From positions 2,480,001 to 2,544,000 of the forward strand of contig JAJFPB010000001.1 of NCBI GenBank assembly GCA_020881915.1: DNA of 64,000 nucleotides. Direction: 5' to 3'. The notes under the pieces were generated by a model. It had not been told where the DNA came from, did no database searches, and saw nothing but the letters and a program-made list of their open reading frames with translations. Shown piece after piece: positions 25,355 through 36,307 of the stretch. Position 1 is the first letter of the stretch; every line of letters begins with the position of its first letter. The translations under genes were made by a program, and so were the position numbers. The DNA comes from Paramyrothecium sp. XJ0827 (taxonomy: Eukaryota > Ascomycota > Sordariomycetes > Hypocreales > Stachybotryaceae).

Positions 25355-25977
25355 ATGATGTCTGGAGAAGCATGGCTGTTCCTGTTGGCGGTGTTGATTA
25401 ACGCCGTCAATCTGTTCCTCCAGGTCTTCTTTACCATCATGTACAGCGATCTGGAATGGTAAGCTACCTGATCATCCCCAAGCATTGCTGCTGCTTGCGC
25501 TGCAAGAGCCTTTCCGTCTTTCACATGCTGACGACATTCGTTCACTAGCGACTACATTAACCCTATCGACCTCTGCAACCGTCTCAACACCTACATCATC
25601 CCCGAAGCCGCCGTCCATGGCTTCCTCACTCTTCTTTTCTTGATCAACGGATACTGGGTGCCTCTCTTGCTGAACATCCCTCTGCTTGCTTGGAACATCA
25701 AGAAGTACGTTGGCCTTCCGTAAACCCACGCGTCTGGACCCTTGGACTAATGGTTGTTGCTAGAATTGTCGATAACACCCACTTGCTGGATGCTACTGAG
25801 ATCTTCCGCAAGCTCAACATTCACAAGAAGGTATTTGAAAACTTGTACTTGCATTTGCTGTACCACTAGCTAACGCGCCGCTAGGAATCCTTTATCAAGC
25901 TTGGCTTCCATCTGATCATGTTCTTCTTCTATCTTTACAGCATGATCGTCGCTCTCATCCGCGATGAAAGCTCCTAG
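25355..25977 (+). CDS. ERV14: Cornichon family ER cargo receptor
   Basis: COPII cargo receptor for membrane proteins leaving the ER. Four exons: 25355-25458, 25549-25704, 25764-25830 and 25885-25977, giving 139 residues (138 if the second of two adjacent ATGs is used). Three hydrophobic segments are visible: [20 protein letters not shown], the [20 protein letters not shown] region, and [17 protein letters not shown]. Family blocks [10 protein letters not shown] and [11 protein letters not shown] are intact. Length and motifs match yeast Erv14. Confidence 0.96.
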
Positions 25978-27034
25978 ATGCGATGATGCACCGCGGAGTT
26001 ACAAGGACGCCTCTAATGAAATGCGGGGAATATCTAGGGCCGGTTCTTGCCTGTCACGGAATTTGATCCAACTATTTCCTGCTGGAGGGCTCAGGTTGTG
26101 ACACCGGGCGTCCGAGTGGTTGTTTGAATCTTGTGTCGAAGATGAGTCATGAGACGGGAGTTTGGCAGACATTCTATATAGATGATACGGGCCACATTTT
26201 CAGGCGTGCTGCCGGGACACTTTCAGGCGTTGGGGCTTAACGTAGAGCGACTGTATTGTGATGAAATCTCGCAGCCTTCCCTGAGAGCTTTGTCACGGTT
26301 CAGATGGGGAGATGGTTTTGCGACGGGACTGTAAAGAATTCTGAGGAGGAGCGCAATATATACCGAAATTTGTTCTTGTCGTCACGTCAGACTTCGTTGT
26401 TTTGCTTCCTTGATATTGGTGGGTGTAGTCATTGCGTCACATGGAATTAGACCCTGCCTGACCAAAGATGCGACTCTCGGAGCCTACAGGTAAGGTGCTA
26501 CCTGATCAAGGTTCCACTGCAAATGCGTACCTCTAGCCTTACATTAGGTACCTCATCTTGATATCTTACCTCGGCTTAGTGCCTATCAAAGGTACGATTC
26601 CTTGCCAACTTGCCAAGCGGTTGGCAAAAAAGCGATATGGCAGATACTTAACACTACTCATGTGCCTTAGTAAATACAATGAGCCTGAGTATATACAAGT
26701 TAAATAAGAAAAATTGTTCAAAGTTCTTGAACTAAAACATTAGTTAATTCATTTATAATTACTTACAAAAAGCTTTGAATTTTTAAAAATCCAACGTATT
26801 CTTGCTAACAATTTAAGGTAGTATATCTTTAGTGGTCTCTATTTTTTGCTCTGGGCAAGGTACCGAGGAGGTGACTTATCCACCATTTCGTTTTCTCCTG
26901 CTGCCCCAGAGAATTTATGCATCTCACGTGACATCATTTGTCCACGAGCAACCTCTCGAGCGCTGGGCGCAAAGTGCATCCATGTCCACGTAGGAAACCT
27001 ATGCGATTGCACCGCTGCTGCTTTGCTCAACAAC
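25978..27034. other. Spacer with AT-rich island, upstream of PRP17
   Basis: The first half is ordinary spacer. At 26485-26580 it holds several GGTAAGG, CTTAC and TAGGTACCTC strings. From about 26640 to 26840 it becomes strongly AT-rich, unlike the surrounding DNA. The last 190 nt before the ATG return to normal base content. Confidence 0.5.
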
Positions 27035-28633
27035 ATGGCGGACTTTGGCGAGTATCCGCCGAACATGGCGCCGCAAGATGCCCTCATAGTGCGGCAAATG
27101 GCGGAGCCCGATCATGCAGTCGTTCCATATACTGCGGAGGACTTGTCGCGACCAAAAGCTGGCCCGGTGAACCCTTTCAAGGACGAAAACACAGCCGTCA
27201 AGCGGAAAACTGTTCTGACAGGACATGCAGAAGAGATGTTCTTGAGCGAGCATACATTTCGAAGCAAGCATCGAGCCGTTGAGAGGAAAGGCGGTCCAGA
27301 ACGCGAGTTTCAGACGACCGCGGCAATGAAGAAGGAGGCTGCACAGATCCGCGCGACCAGGGAGCAAAAAGGCAACGCTACGGTCGCTGCGGGCCCGGAT
27401 GCATACGTGGGCCCTTGGGCCAGGTATAAGAGAGCGGAGTACGAGGTTATTGGCGATGACGAGGAGCTTGCCAGCGACGAAGAATACGAGATTGTGGAAG
27501 AAGAGGAGGAGGACGATGATGTTGTCGAGAGCGGCACACGCATCAAGGCGCCCACCGAATCTCTGGCGCGACGCAAAGCCGCGGAAGAGATGGGCGATGA
27601 AACAACAACCTTCCACGGCTCGCAGGAGTTTGACTATCAAGGCCGGACATATATGCACGTCCCTCAGGATCTGGATATCGACCTTCGAAAGGACGTTGGA
27701 AGTACCACGAACTACATACCCAAGAAACAGATTTTCTCTTGGAAAGACCATTCACAGGCCGTCACAGCGCTGCGCTTCATCCCCAACTCTGGCCATCTAT
27801 TACTCTCGGCCAGTGCTGACACGACAATTAAGATACGAGATGTCTACCACGAACGTGAACTCCTGCGGACCTACTCCGGCCACTCGAAAGCGGTTTCGGA
27901 TATTTGCTTCAACAGCTCGGGATCACAGTTTATATCTGCATCGTATGACCGCATGATCAAGCTTTGGGATACCGAGAAGGGCGTTTGTATCAGCAGATTT
28001 ACCACGGGCAAGACTCCCCATGTCATCAAGTTCAATCCCGATCCGGAGCACTCCAATGAGTTCCTTGCCGGTATGTCGGATAAAAAGATTGTTCAATTTG
28101 ACATTCGCACGCCGAAGGAGGTTGTGCAAGAGTACGATCATCACCTTGCTGCCATCAACACCATCACCTTTGTCGATGACAACCGCCGCTTCATGACTAC
28201 CTCGGACGACAAATCTCTCCGAGCTTGGGATTACAACATCCCTGTCCCGATCAAGTACATTGCGGAGCCTGACATGTACCCGATGACTCGCGCTGCCCCT
28301 CACCCGAGTGGCAAATACGTCGCGTACCAGAGCTCCGACAACCAGATTCTCGTCTATGGGGCCAACGACAAGTTCCGACAGAACAGGAAGAAGAGCTACC
28401 GTGGCCATAACAACGCCGGCATGGCAATCGACCTGGACTGCAGTCCCGATGGCCAATTTCTGGCATCTGGTGATTCTGCAGGCTTCGTCTGTTTCTGGGA
28501 CTGGAAGACGTGTAAAATGTACCATAAGCTCAAAGCTGGAAATCAGGCTGTCACCTGCGTCAAGTGGAATCCCCAGGAAACGAGCAAGGTTGCCACCGCA
28601 GGCTTGGATGGAGAAATCAGATACTGGGATTAA
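27035..28633 (+). CDS. PRP17: Pre-mRNA splicing factor PRP17/CDC40 (WD40)
   Basis: Second-step splicing factor of the spliceosome. Intronless, 532 residues from the ATG of MADFGEYPPN; an upstream extension would need a TTG start. The N-terminal half is acidic and disordered (EEEEEDDDVVESGT). It is followed by the diagnostic block YQGRTYMHVPQDLDIDLR. The C-terminal part has about seven WD repeats, from the ITGxxD-like KDHSQAVTALRFIPNSGHLL onward (for example SASYDRMIKLWD and SGDSAGFVCFWDW), ending in GEIRYWD. It is convergent with the ureohydrolase gene, only 156 nt apart. Confidence 0.96.
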   Translation: MADFGEYPPNMAPQDALIVRQMAEPDHAVVPYTAEDLSRPKAGPVNPFKDENTAVKRKTVLTGHAEEMFLSEHTFRSKHRAVERKGGPEREFQTTAAMKKEAAQIRATREQKGNATVAAGPDAYVGPWARYKRAEYEVIGDDEELASDEEYEIVEEEEEDDDVVESGTRIKAPTESLARRKAAEEMGDETTTFHGSQEFDYQGRTYMHVPQDLDIDLRKDVGSTTNYIPKKQIFSWKDHSQAVTALRFIPNSGHLLLSASADTTIKIRDVYHERELLRTYSGHSKAVSDICFNSSGSQFISASYDRMIKLWDTEKGVCISRFTTGKTPHVIKFNPDPEHSNEFLAGMSDKKIVQFDIRTPKEVVQEYDHHLAAINTITFVDDNRRFMTTSDDKSLRAWDYNIPVPIKYIAEPDMYPMTRAAPHPSGKYVAYQSSDNQILVYGANDKFRQNRKKSYRGHNNAGMAIDLDCSPDGQFLASGDSAGFVCFWDWKTCKMYHKLKAGNQAVTCVKWNPQETSKVATAGLDGEIRYWD

Positions 28634-28789
28634 TGATGGGTGTGTAAAATTATTCATAGCATGGCATGGCGTTCAACAGGCACTTTTCTCATGGAACAAT
28701 ACCACATCAATAGGCTCCTCTTATCCTATATTTATCTACTGCCCTTTCCAACCTTGCTAAGAAACACTGGATACCAGACGGCTCGATGA

Positions 28790-30309
28790 TCAGTGCTGAC
28801 CGCTGACCGGTGTCATAACCATGAGGTCAATCAGCGAATGAACAATCTCTGCCGCTGCTAAGGCTGTCGTCTCGCCAGTGGTATCGAAGATGGGCGCAAC
28901 CTCGACAACATCGCCACCAATGATTTGCAGACCCTCGAGGCCTTCGAGGATAGCCAGGAGCTCTCGAGTGGACCAACCACCGGGTTCCGGAGTACCTGTG
29001 GCTATAGGATGGCACATTAAGTATGTGTGGCCCTCCCAAGGCGCGGAACAGCTTACCAGGGGCAAATGCCGGATCCAGCACGTCAATGTCTACACTGATA
29101 TAAACTTTGGTATCGCCTACGCGATCCCGTATTTGTTCAATGATGCTTTGCCGTCCTCGGCTGTCCATATCCTTTGTGAATATTATCTCGAAACCACATC
29201 GTTTGTCATTGCTTATGTCACCTTTTCTTCTTACGAGAGGCGCTCTGATGCCCACGTGGATCGAGGAATTTAGGATTAGGTGCTGCGTCGTGTGAGCACG
29301 CCTTTACATTCGGGGTGGTGGGCACGACATACCTCATCGTGCGCAATGTGCAAAAACGTGCCGTGGTTGACACCTCTTCCTCAGTGAGTGAGAACGCCAA
29401 GTCGAAATAAGAGTATGAACGCTTACGCATAGTCGGAGATTCCACCCCCTGGCCCGGGTCAACCTTTCAGCACGGGAGTCTCTCATGTTACGTTCCCACT
29501 TACCCAGGACAGCAGGATCCCATGTGTCTGGAACTTGATGAGCATCGTGAACAAGAGATCTTGACGGACCGAAACTGACCAATGTGACTGTCGAAGTGGA
29601 TTACGGACACAGGCCCCCAACGACCATAGGTCGAGCGTAAGGCTGGAAGCGTAGTGGTATGGTCGCCCCCAAGAGCGATGATCCTAGGGATCTTTGACCT
29701 GGACGAGTCTGCTGCTGGCCGTTTCGACACTGCTCTGTGCGCCTGGCCCAGAGTCTTGAGTGCGGCACGGTTGTCAAGCCAGGTCATGGGGGCATCACCG
29801 CAGTCAACGACTGTAGCCCAGTCGTGGAGAGGGTCGCGACCTTGTAAGCCATCAGATCAAGAAAGGCTTCCAGACCGGCCTGGATTTACGCTACCATTGT
29901 AGACACTGTACCCGTACGCCTTGCGTTGGCTTGCGCTTCGAATACCTGACGGGCCGTATCTTGCGCCAGGTCGGCCTGTTACTGTCTGCGTTTGTTACTT
30001 CAGCTGAGATGCTTGGTCGATGCTCGGGTCGATTGGGGGCGTGGGACTTACCGTATCATGAGGCGCACCGAGAATGGCGATGTCATACCTGTTGTTAGAA
30101 CTGTCCTCCTCGAAGCAATTTTCGAACGGGATCTTCGCAAACGTGTTTAGCCCAGCGTAGGCCACGGGCTGAAAGTGTTCGTCATCGTGGCTGTCGTGGA
30201 CCCAGAACCGAAGCTGGTCTTGATCATAACTGGAACCTGTCCGGACAGTGGCCCCGGTAAGCCGAAGCGCGAGGGCGAATGCAACGAAAGCCTGGGCGGG
30301 TGGTCTCAT
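28790..30309 (-). CDS. Secreted agmatinase-like ureohydrolase
   Basis: Arginase/agmatinase-superfamily enzyme that would release urea from a guanidino compound such as agmatine. Eight exons: 30309-30052, 29985-29895, 29840-29580, 29527-29504, 29448-29427, 29375-29333, 29282-29057 and 29001-28790, giving 378 residues. Exons 4, 5 and 6 are only 24, 22 and 43 nt. The N-terminus is a cleavable-looking signal peptide (AQAFVAFALALRLTGA). Manganese ligands are all present: GGDH, HFDSHID and SVDIDVLDP. Other family blocks are GAPHD, RPGARYGPSGIR and GGDVVEVAP. Substrate cannot be fixed from sequence; guanidinobutyrase or another ureohydrolase is possible. A secretory signal is unusual for arginase but common in this fungal subgroup. 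Confidence 0.88.
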
Positions 30310-31298
30310 CGTATCAAGGGCAAATTCTTGTTAATTCATGTCATGGTATTAAAATGGTCGTAATTTGTCAATAGACGCATCGGTCGGGGGCTCGGACTAC
30401 GTCATAGGTCAATTCTGTTGAGTATCCCCTCCACTAACATGCCAACGCGAAAATATGAAGTCCAGAGTCGACCAACTCTAAGCCGTTCGGTAGCTTTGTA
30501 TTCGGCCAATCTTGATAACAACCGGAGAAGGGCCAAGTTAACTCAGCGTATTTCACCCCATCTTTTCGGACAGCCGCCTATTTGATCAGCAGAATGGAAT
30601 CTTGGGCCTAAATTCGGTTCGCTCAAAAGCCGGGAATTGAGTGTGGCCGTAGTGTGGCAGGTCTAAATCTATACTTGTATTCTTATTCTCAACTCGGCTT
30701 TTCCACCCAACTGCCTCACCTATGACCCAGGAAATTGAGGTCTCCATACCAGGACGCCCTTCCACGAATATATAACGATATATAGGAAACAAGGTGCAGG
30801 GACATTGGCATCGCCGGAGTGGACACCCCAGCTTTTAACCATCTACAAATTGTCTGATTTCCGAGAAGGGTTTGATAGGCAGTTAGTGTGACAAGGCACC
30901 TGTTCGAAAGGAAGGCGACGTTGAATTTGTTTTATCTTTGCTTGAGTACCTGTTCTGGTCTATGCCTCCCTTTTGTCAAGAAGCATGGAAGACTCAGCGA
31001 AATTAGAGCAGGTGATTTACAACCTCTGCGTTCAGCGCTGCAACCAGACAGTCGACAACCACTGCCAATGTTTCTGCCGCTGTCTTTCGTAACCCCTAAG
31101 CTATTTAATGTGCAGCACTCTCTGCCTAGCCATCGACAACTCCCCAGGTACCCATTGAATCATATAGACACCAACGCCTCGCTTGTTCCCTGAAACCCCC
31201 ACGGCAAGATTTGTCCACGTCGAGTCTGAACACCGGTGGTAAATGCTTATGGCCAGATGACTCGCAACACTGTCCACGTGTGTGCTACATGCTGTGCG
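30310..31298. other. Spacer upstream of ureohydrolase
   Basis: About 1 kb with no convincing gene. A TATA-rich patch (ATATATAACGATATATAG) lies near 30768-30785. It contains the ureohydrolase promoter and the SET gene 3' end. Confidence 0.4.
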
Positions 31299-32505
31299 CT
31301 ACCATATTGTCGCGAGATTCGTTATATCCGAGTCGCTCAACCCTGGGCAGGCTCCGCATTGGCAGCGAAAGCCATAGTTCAAGAAAAGCTGAGTTGGCGT
31401 TAGTTCCTTGCCATACGAGATTGTCAGCTCCTCGCTTGTTGATATAAAATCGACCATCACAGTGAATTCTAGACAGCCAAAGTCCCGGTCGTATCGGTAT
31501 TCAATGTTATGTGCCGGATAGCAGGCGTGGTTGAACCGTGCAGCAACCGGGAACAGACCGGATAGATTACGGCCAATGGCAAAACTACTGCACTTTAGCC
31601 TTTGTCTTCTTATGATTGACAACCAAACAATCAGATGCTTCAGGCCGATTGCCCAGATTCATCAAGGTGGGTTGTCGGATGTGGCTCGCTTACCAGTTCG
31701 TCTCCCACACAGCGAGTATGTGGGGAGTTCCAGGCTTCAGAAGCCTGTTCGCATGAAGGCTTGAAGCGACATTCTTCAGCTCGGAGCTCAGCTTCCCAAA
31801 ATTTTCGAAAAGACTTGTCGGGTCTGCGGTGAGAATTGGACGCTCGCGCAGGATCACGTCCCCCTTCTGCAGACGCCGAAGTGCGCGTGCCCCCCAGCCT
31901 GCGATGCCGGAAGTTGCAATGTGGAAGTGCTCGTTTGCAAACAATGAGCTCGGTGCACTCTGCAACACTACAGGAATGGAAGCACTGGCTGCTATGGCTA
32001 GTGTCTCGTTGGTATCGGATTGTTGTTCACCGGGATCAGACGCCCCGCTCAGTACTGCTACCTCTTGGAGATGCTCGAGGGACTGCTGACTAGAAACGGA
32101 ACTTGAATGCCTTGATGTATGCTGAATGAAATCTTCCGAAAAAGAATCGGCATCCGATGAGCTACATCATCAGGCCAAGCACGAGAGAAGACCAATGTGG
32201 AAGCGTACCTGGTGTAGAGGTGCAAATAGCTGCTTCCAAGACCAGCTTGGAAGGTTGTAGAACCTACAGCCGTGCATGAAACATTCGCTCCGGTCTCAAG
32301 TGCTAAAGCATCGATGAGTTGCGTATTATGCAGATCCAGGCTTGGCGTTTCCTGCCGTATCGCTACTTGCTATGAGCCTGTAAAGTCCATACCGTTTGAC
32401 GATGCGCCGGGAATGTGGAGGACGGGTCGCCTTACCATTGACTTCATCAAGTTGACCACAGATAGAGAAAGGGTGAAGGAGCGCTTTGACGATATCGGAT
32501 GGCAT
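31299..32505 (-). CDS. SET-domain protein (putative lysine methyltransferase)
   Basis: Four exons: 32505-32436, 32365-32209, 32161-31694 and 31587-31299, giving 327 residues. The SET domain starts near GIAGWGARALRRLQKGDVIL (about residue 150). Its core reads ARFNHACYPAHNIEY, with the family's NHSC motif changed to NHAC. ELTISYGKE follows. A post-SET cysteine cluster CQCGAC lies near the end. The N-terminal 130 residues are Ser-rich and not recognised. Splice sites were chosen to join WETN to CSFAIGRN, which restores the block before the NHxC motif. It is like the fungal SET proteins whose substrates are unknown. The final exon may continue into another splice I could not see, so the C-terminus is less certain. 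Confidence 0.75.
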
Positions 32506-33265
32506 TTTGAGGTTGGCTTGTGCTCTTGCCGAATCTGTCAGAAGTGAAGATGAAAGAATGCAGGACCCTGAGAGGCCAAGTATGAAAGCCTTGACGTGGT
32601 GTATGTTGTTGTAAGTTTGAAGAAGGAACGGAGGTACAATGCCATAATATGGAGCACACTTGTAGTCGCATCACCCGGTTGAGGAGTTTGTGTGCTTTTA
32701 AAGGTTTGCTCATGCAAGTGTTTGTTCTCACGACAATCCGCCGCACCACGTCGATCAGGCTTGGCTGAATCCGATTTCATCTCAAGCAATTGCATCTCAG
32801 CCACGCCTGGAAGAGTTGGAATTTCTTTTAACATAATTAATTGATTTGCATCCCGTGTTATCCTCTAATTTCCGTTGTAGGCCTGTCTATCTTACATGCA
32901 CCAGCCTTAAATTCCCAGAATCACAATCTTTTTCCTGTAGCCCAACGCCAAAACCATGATCATTTCTTCCGACTGGTTGTCGGGTCGATTGTAGCAAACA
33001 AATGCAATGCATAAATTGGGGTTTGAAAGCATAATTTTTATTCCAATCTTTCGGATAGAGACAGTGCCATGCTGGTATGTTCCACTGCTCTCGACCTAAA
33101 TCTGATGTTGCGGGCGAGGTTTGCAGCGTCTTCGTCTGTTCTTTGTCTGTCAGTCGACACGCTCATTAAGAGGCTGGGATTTGCACTTCTTACTTATGTA
33201 GCAGCTCGTTTGAGCGTGGATTAACGAAAACGAGTACCCGTATAATGTTTGAATGCTGCCGGGCT
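32506..33265. other. Spacer, SET promoter and F-box 3' end
   Basis: About 760 nt on a tandem minus-strand boundary. The stretch 32830-33010 is AT-rich. I see no gene. Confidence 0.4.
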
Positions 33266-33958
33266 TCACGCCTTCTTGCGCGGTCGAAGCGGACAATCTG
33301 CTTTGCACGTTGGGCACCGCAGATACTCCGGTTTCGACCAAATCTTGCGACACCTGCACACCCAAAGATCTCGCCCAGTCCTCGTAACCATGCAGTCGAA
33401 AGGCGCATGAATGCCCTCCTTTACTCCACAGCTGATGCAGAAGCGCCGAAGCATCACCTCGCGATCTACACCAGGCCGAGGCTCTCTGTCTCGAATAATT
33501 CGACCGTAGCTGTCGACGTGAATGGACGATGGCTGGAACATATCGAAGTAGTCGGGCGAGCGAACGCGGAAACAGATGTAGCATTCAAAGTTTCCCGGCC
33601 GATACTCGTGACCCTTTTCTGTAGGTCGGTGCTGGGGAAAGTCCTTCACCGCATGCATCACAAATGCCACCTTGTCCATTGGGTCGGCCATTGCTTGAGG
33701 ATTGATGCGCTGGTGAAAATATCGATTCATCGTAGACAGGTGAATCAACGACTGATAGTCTAGATTTGAAAAGACCATTTGTTGCACCTCAGCAGGCAAT
33801 CGCTCTATCAAGGACGGCATGATAAGAGGACGTTGTGCTGGCTTTGGTACCTGAGGAATCTGTACGCAAAGCGGACGTGGTGCTCTGTGGTTCATTATGA
33901 CGTGCCCATGACTCCTCCTCGGCTCGGGAAAGCCAGCCATTCTCGGTAGGACGATCAT
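33266..33958 (-). CDS. F-box protein with cysteine-rich C-terminus
   Basis: Intronless model of 230 residues from the ATG of MIVLPRMAGF; the longer frame would begin with TTG. The F-box is SLIERLPAEVQQMVFSNLDY and continues to about residue 90. F-box proteins are substrate adaptors of SCF ubiquitin ligases. The C-terminal half has regularly spaced cysteine pairs: CYIC, CISC, CRC and CPTCKADC. It probably binds zinc. The protein ends in RPRKKA. An upstream frame (ATG at 34019, reading MKRFGLYLP) in another phase could be a spliced first exon, so the N-terminus is uncertain. Confidence 0.75.
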   Translation of the reverse strand: MIVLPRMAGFPEPRRSHGHVIMNHRAPRPLCVQIPQVPKPAQRPLIMPSLIERLPAEVQQMVFSNLDYQSLIHLSTMNRYFHQRINPQAMADPMDKVAFVMHAVKDFPQHRPTEKGHEYRPGNFECYICFRVRSPDYFDMFQPSSIHVDSYGRIIRDREPRPGVDREVMLRRFCISCGVKEGIHAPFDCMVTRTGRDLWVCRCRKIWSKPEYLRCPTCKADCPLRPRKKA

Positions 33959-36307
33959 TGTGGGCGGTATCTGTGTTGTCAAGGCGGCGGGTAGGAAGGT
34001 AAAGACCGAATCGCTTCAACTTGTTGGGGCAGAAGGAAGAACTATATAAGACTTGAGGCGGCGAGGACCTGGTTCGAACCCTTGCCGCAGCTGCTTGGGA
34101 CCCTCTGCATCAAGCCAGAGGGCCAGTTGCTCACGAGAGCAGCAACTGACCAGGGTCGGGATTATCCAAGCCAGTTGATTGACGGTACATGTAGCGGTCT
34201 GTCGACTAACCATTCGGTTGGATGTGTTTCGTGAGGACCCGAGACATGCTGCTGGGGCAGTGGGTCTTCAGGGTTCAGAAGCACTGAGGGAAGATTGACA
34301 CACATGGTGGCATCATGAAGCAATTGGCTGGCTTCCACGACACCCAGCACGAGTGATGCTTGTCCAAATCCCATGACTTACAAGGGCAAGGACGGCGTAG
34401 ATTCCCGCGGAAGGGTAGTGTCACCCGGGTTGGGGAGGGGCTGAGGAAGGGAACTAGGCCGCGGGTCCGGGTGCGGCGTTCTAGAAATTGGGAATGTCAG
34501 CTTGGACTGCGGATAGGGAGCCATCGACTGTTGGCAACAAAGCTTACGGGCCATCCAGTCCGTGTGCCACTGTACGTACTCCGTACGTGGCCGGGGATCT
34601 ATCCGAGAGCCTGTCCGAGATGCTGGAACCGCTAATGAATCGTGGGTAATTGAGCTTACACATGCGCCCGGAACGTGAACCCCGGCTCGCCTCGACCCCG
34701 GCCAAGGTCATGGGAGCAGGGTCCAAGCCTCGTGCAATGCGGTTCCTGTAACATTGAGACAAGGTTAAGTATGGCCCGTTGGATCGGGATGCTGACACGG
34801 CGACTAATCGTGATCTGGGAATGCAGGTCGCCCAACAAGGCAGAGACACCCAAAGGAACCTCCCAGAGATAGGACAGACGATGACCGACGCCGTAGAGCT
34901 GAAGAGAGTGAACACACAAGGCAAGCCCAAGAAGAAGAAAAAAGAGCGAGCGATTTGTGCTTACCCGTCTTGTACGACCGACCGTGACCGAGCGGTAATT
35001 GCAGACAGAGTTCACGAATGATCTTCAAAACTCATTCGCTTGGGGCCATGGCTTGGAAACGGCGGGCGCAATCACCCCTGGCACTTCTAGAAGTCTAGAG
35101 CAGGAGGCGGCCAGGGCTCCATGCCAGCCGTCATCAAACCCATCACCACAAACCAGCCGATGCCGGCTTGGATCCGAAACCCTGATACCAGAAGGGAATT
35201 TTCCGTCTAAAGTTAGATGCAGGGGATAGAGCGAGGAATTTTTTTCCGAGCTCGTATGTTGGCTCCTGCTGGAAGAAGTCCAGTGATGGCCTCTGGTCTC
35301 GTCACGAACTTGTGCCCGTTAACGGAAACGTGAACGAATTTCTTGCCAGTTTGTCTTGTGTGTTGAGCGGCACAGTGCTCGGTCAATAGGCATCAAGATA
35401 ACAGGAAACACCGTGCGTCCAGTGCCCACGATACCGTAGTTGCGGAACCCAGAACCGGAAGTGTCATCCTGAAGGCATTACAGGCAGAGGCTCGGCAGTT
35501 CGTCTTAAGATTGGCCGAGACGCTGATCGTACCCGTCTGTTGCCGACCCAGTCGCTAGCTTGTTTTTCTCTCTCTCTTTCTTTCCTTTCTCCAGTATTCA
35601 TGTTTGGCAGTGCATGTTGGTCGGTGGTCCGTATTATGTTACGAAACCTAATCTGTTGCAAATTGACAAGCGCCAGAGGAGACTGAATGGCCGCAGCAGT
35701 CGCAGCGGATAATTCGCAAATGGGAGAGCCGCAGAAGCTGTTGTAAAAGAGGAGGTCAGGCTGCAGACAGACCCTTTAGCAGAGACCGTGACGAGAGCCG
35801 CGAATCGCTGCAGCATTTCAGCGGTTCTTGTGAAGCTCATGGCCTAAGAATTGATTCATATCACAGCCAATCCGCAAGCGCGAGGCACGTTTCACAGTCC
35901 CCCCATCCATTTGCCGCCCAATGAATGCAAAGCCTGCCTGTTTCGGGGAACGGCGTCACGCTTGTCGAGGAACGCGCCGCACCAACTCAAGTGAATGGGT
36001 GGGACAAAGGCCTGATCGGCGGCACAGCCCCACGAGCCCGAAGCATTGTCAGCCAGTCAGCAATGCCTTTCCCTTAACAGGAGGCTCGACTACAGCACGC
36101 GTTGCATTGACCAAAATATGGACATATTCATGGGCGCCAAAATGGGCAAGGCCCCTGTTTCTTACGTCACAGGGTCTACACACCTTCGTGGATGGCGGAC
36201 CCTCAAAGAAAGGGACTGGGCGAGCGTGGGCGATCATGAACCCTCCGTCTTCTTTCACTCTTTGAAATCGAACCCTTTGCGGTACAGTACTACAGTACAC
36301 GGCTGCC
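33959..36307. promoter_or_regulatory. Long divergent spacer, F-box / membrane protein
   Basis: About 2.35 kb. No frame here has convincing coding character. There is a CT-rich tract (TTTCTCTCTCTCTTTC) at about 35564-35580. A GGTTCGAACCC string near 34070 resembles a tRNA T-loop but has no cloverleaf around it. This may hold long untranslated leaders or regulatory sequence. Confidence 0.4.

Noticed and set aside
26999..27751. 250-codon frame antisense to PRP17
   Set aside because: It shadows a fully recognised WD40 gene.
34050..34100. GGTTCGAACCC resembling a tRNA T-loop
   Set aside because: The expected 5-bp T-stem does not pair on either strand and no A box precedes it.
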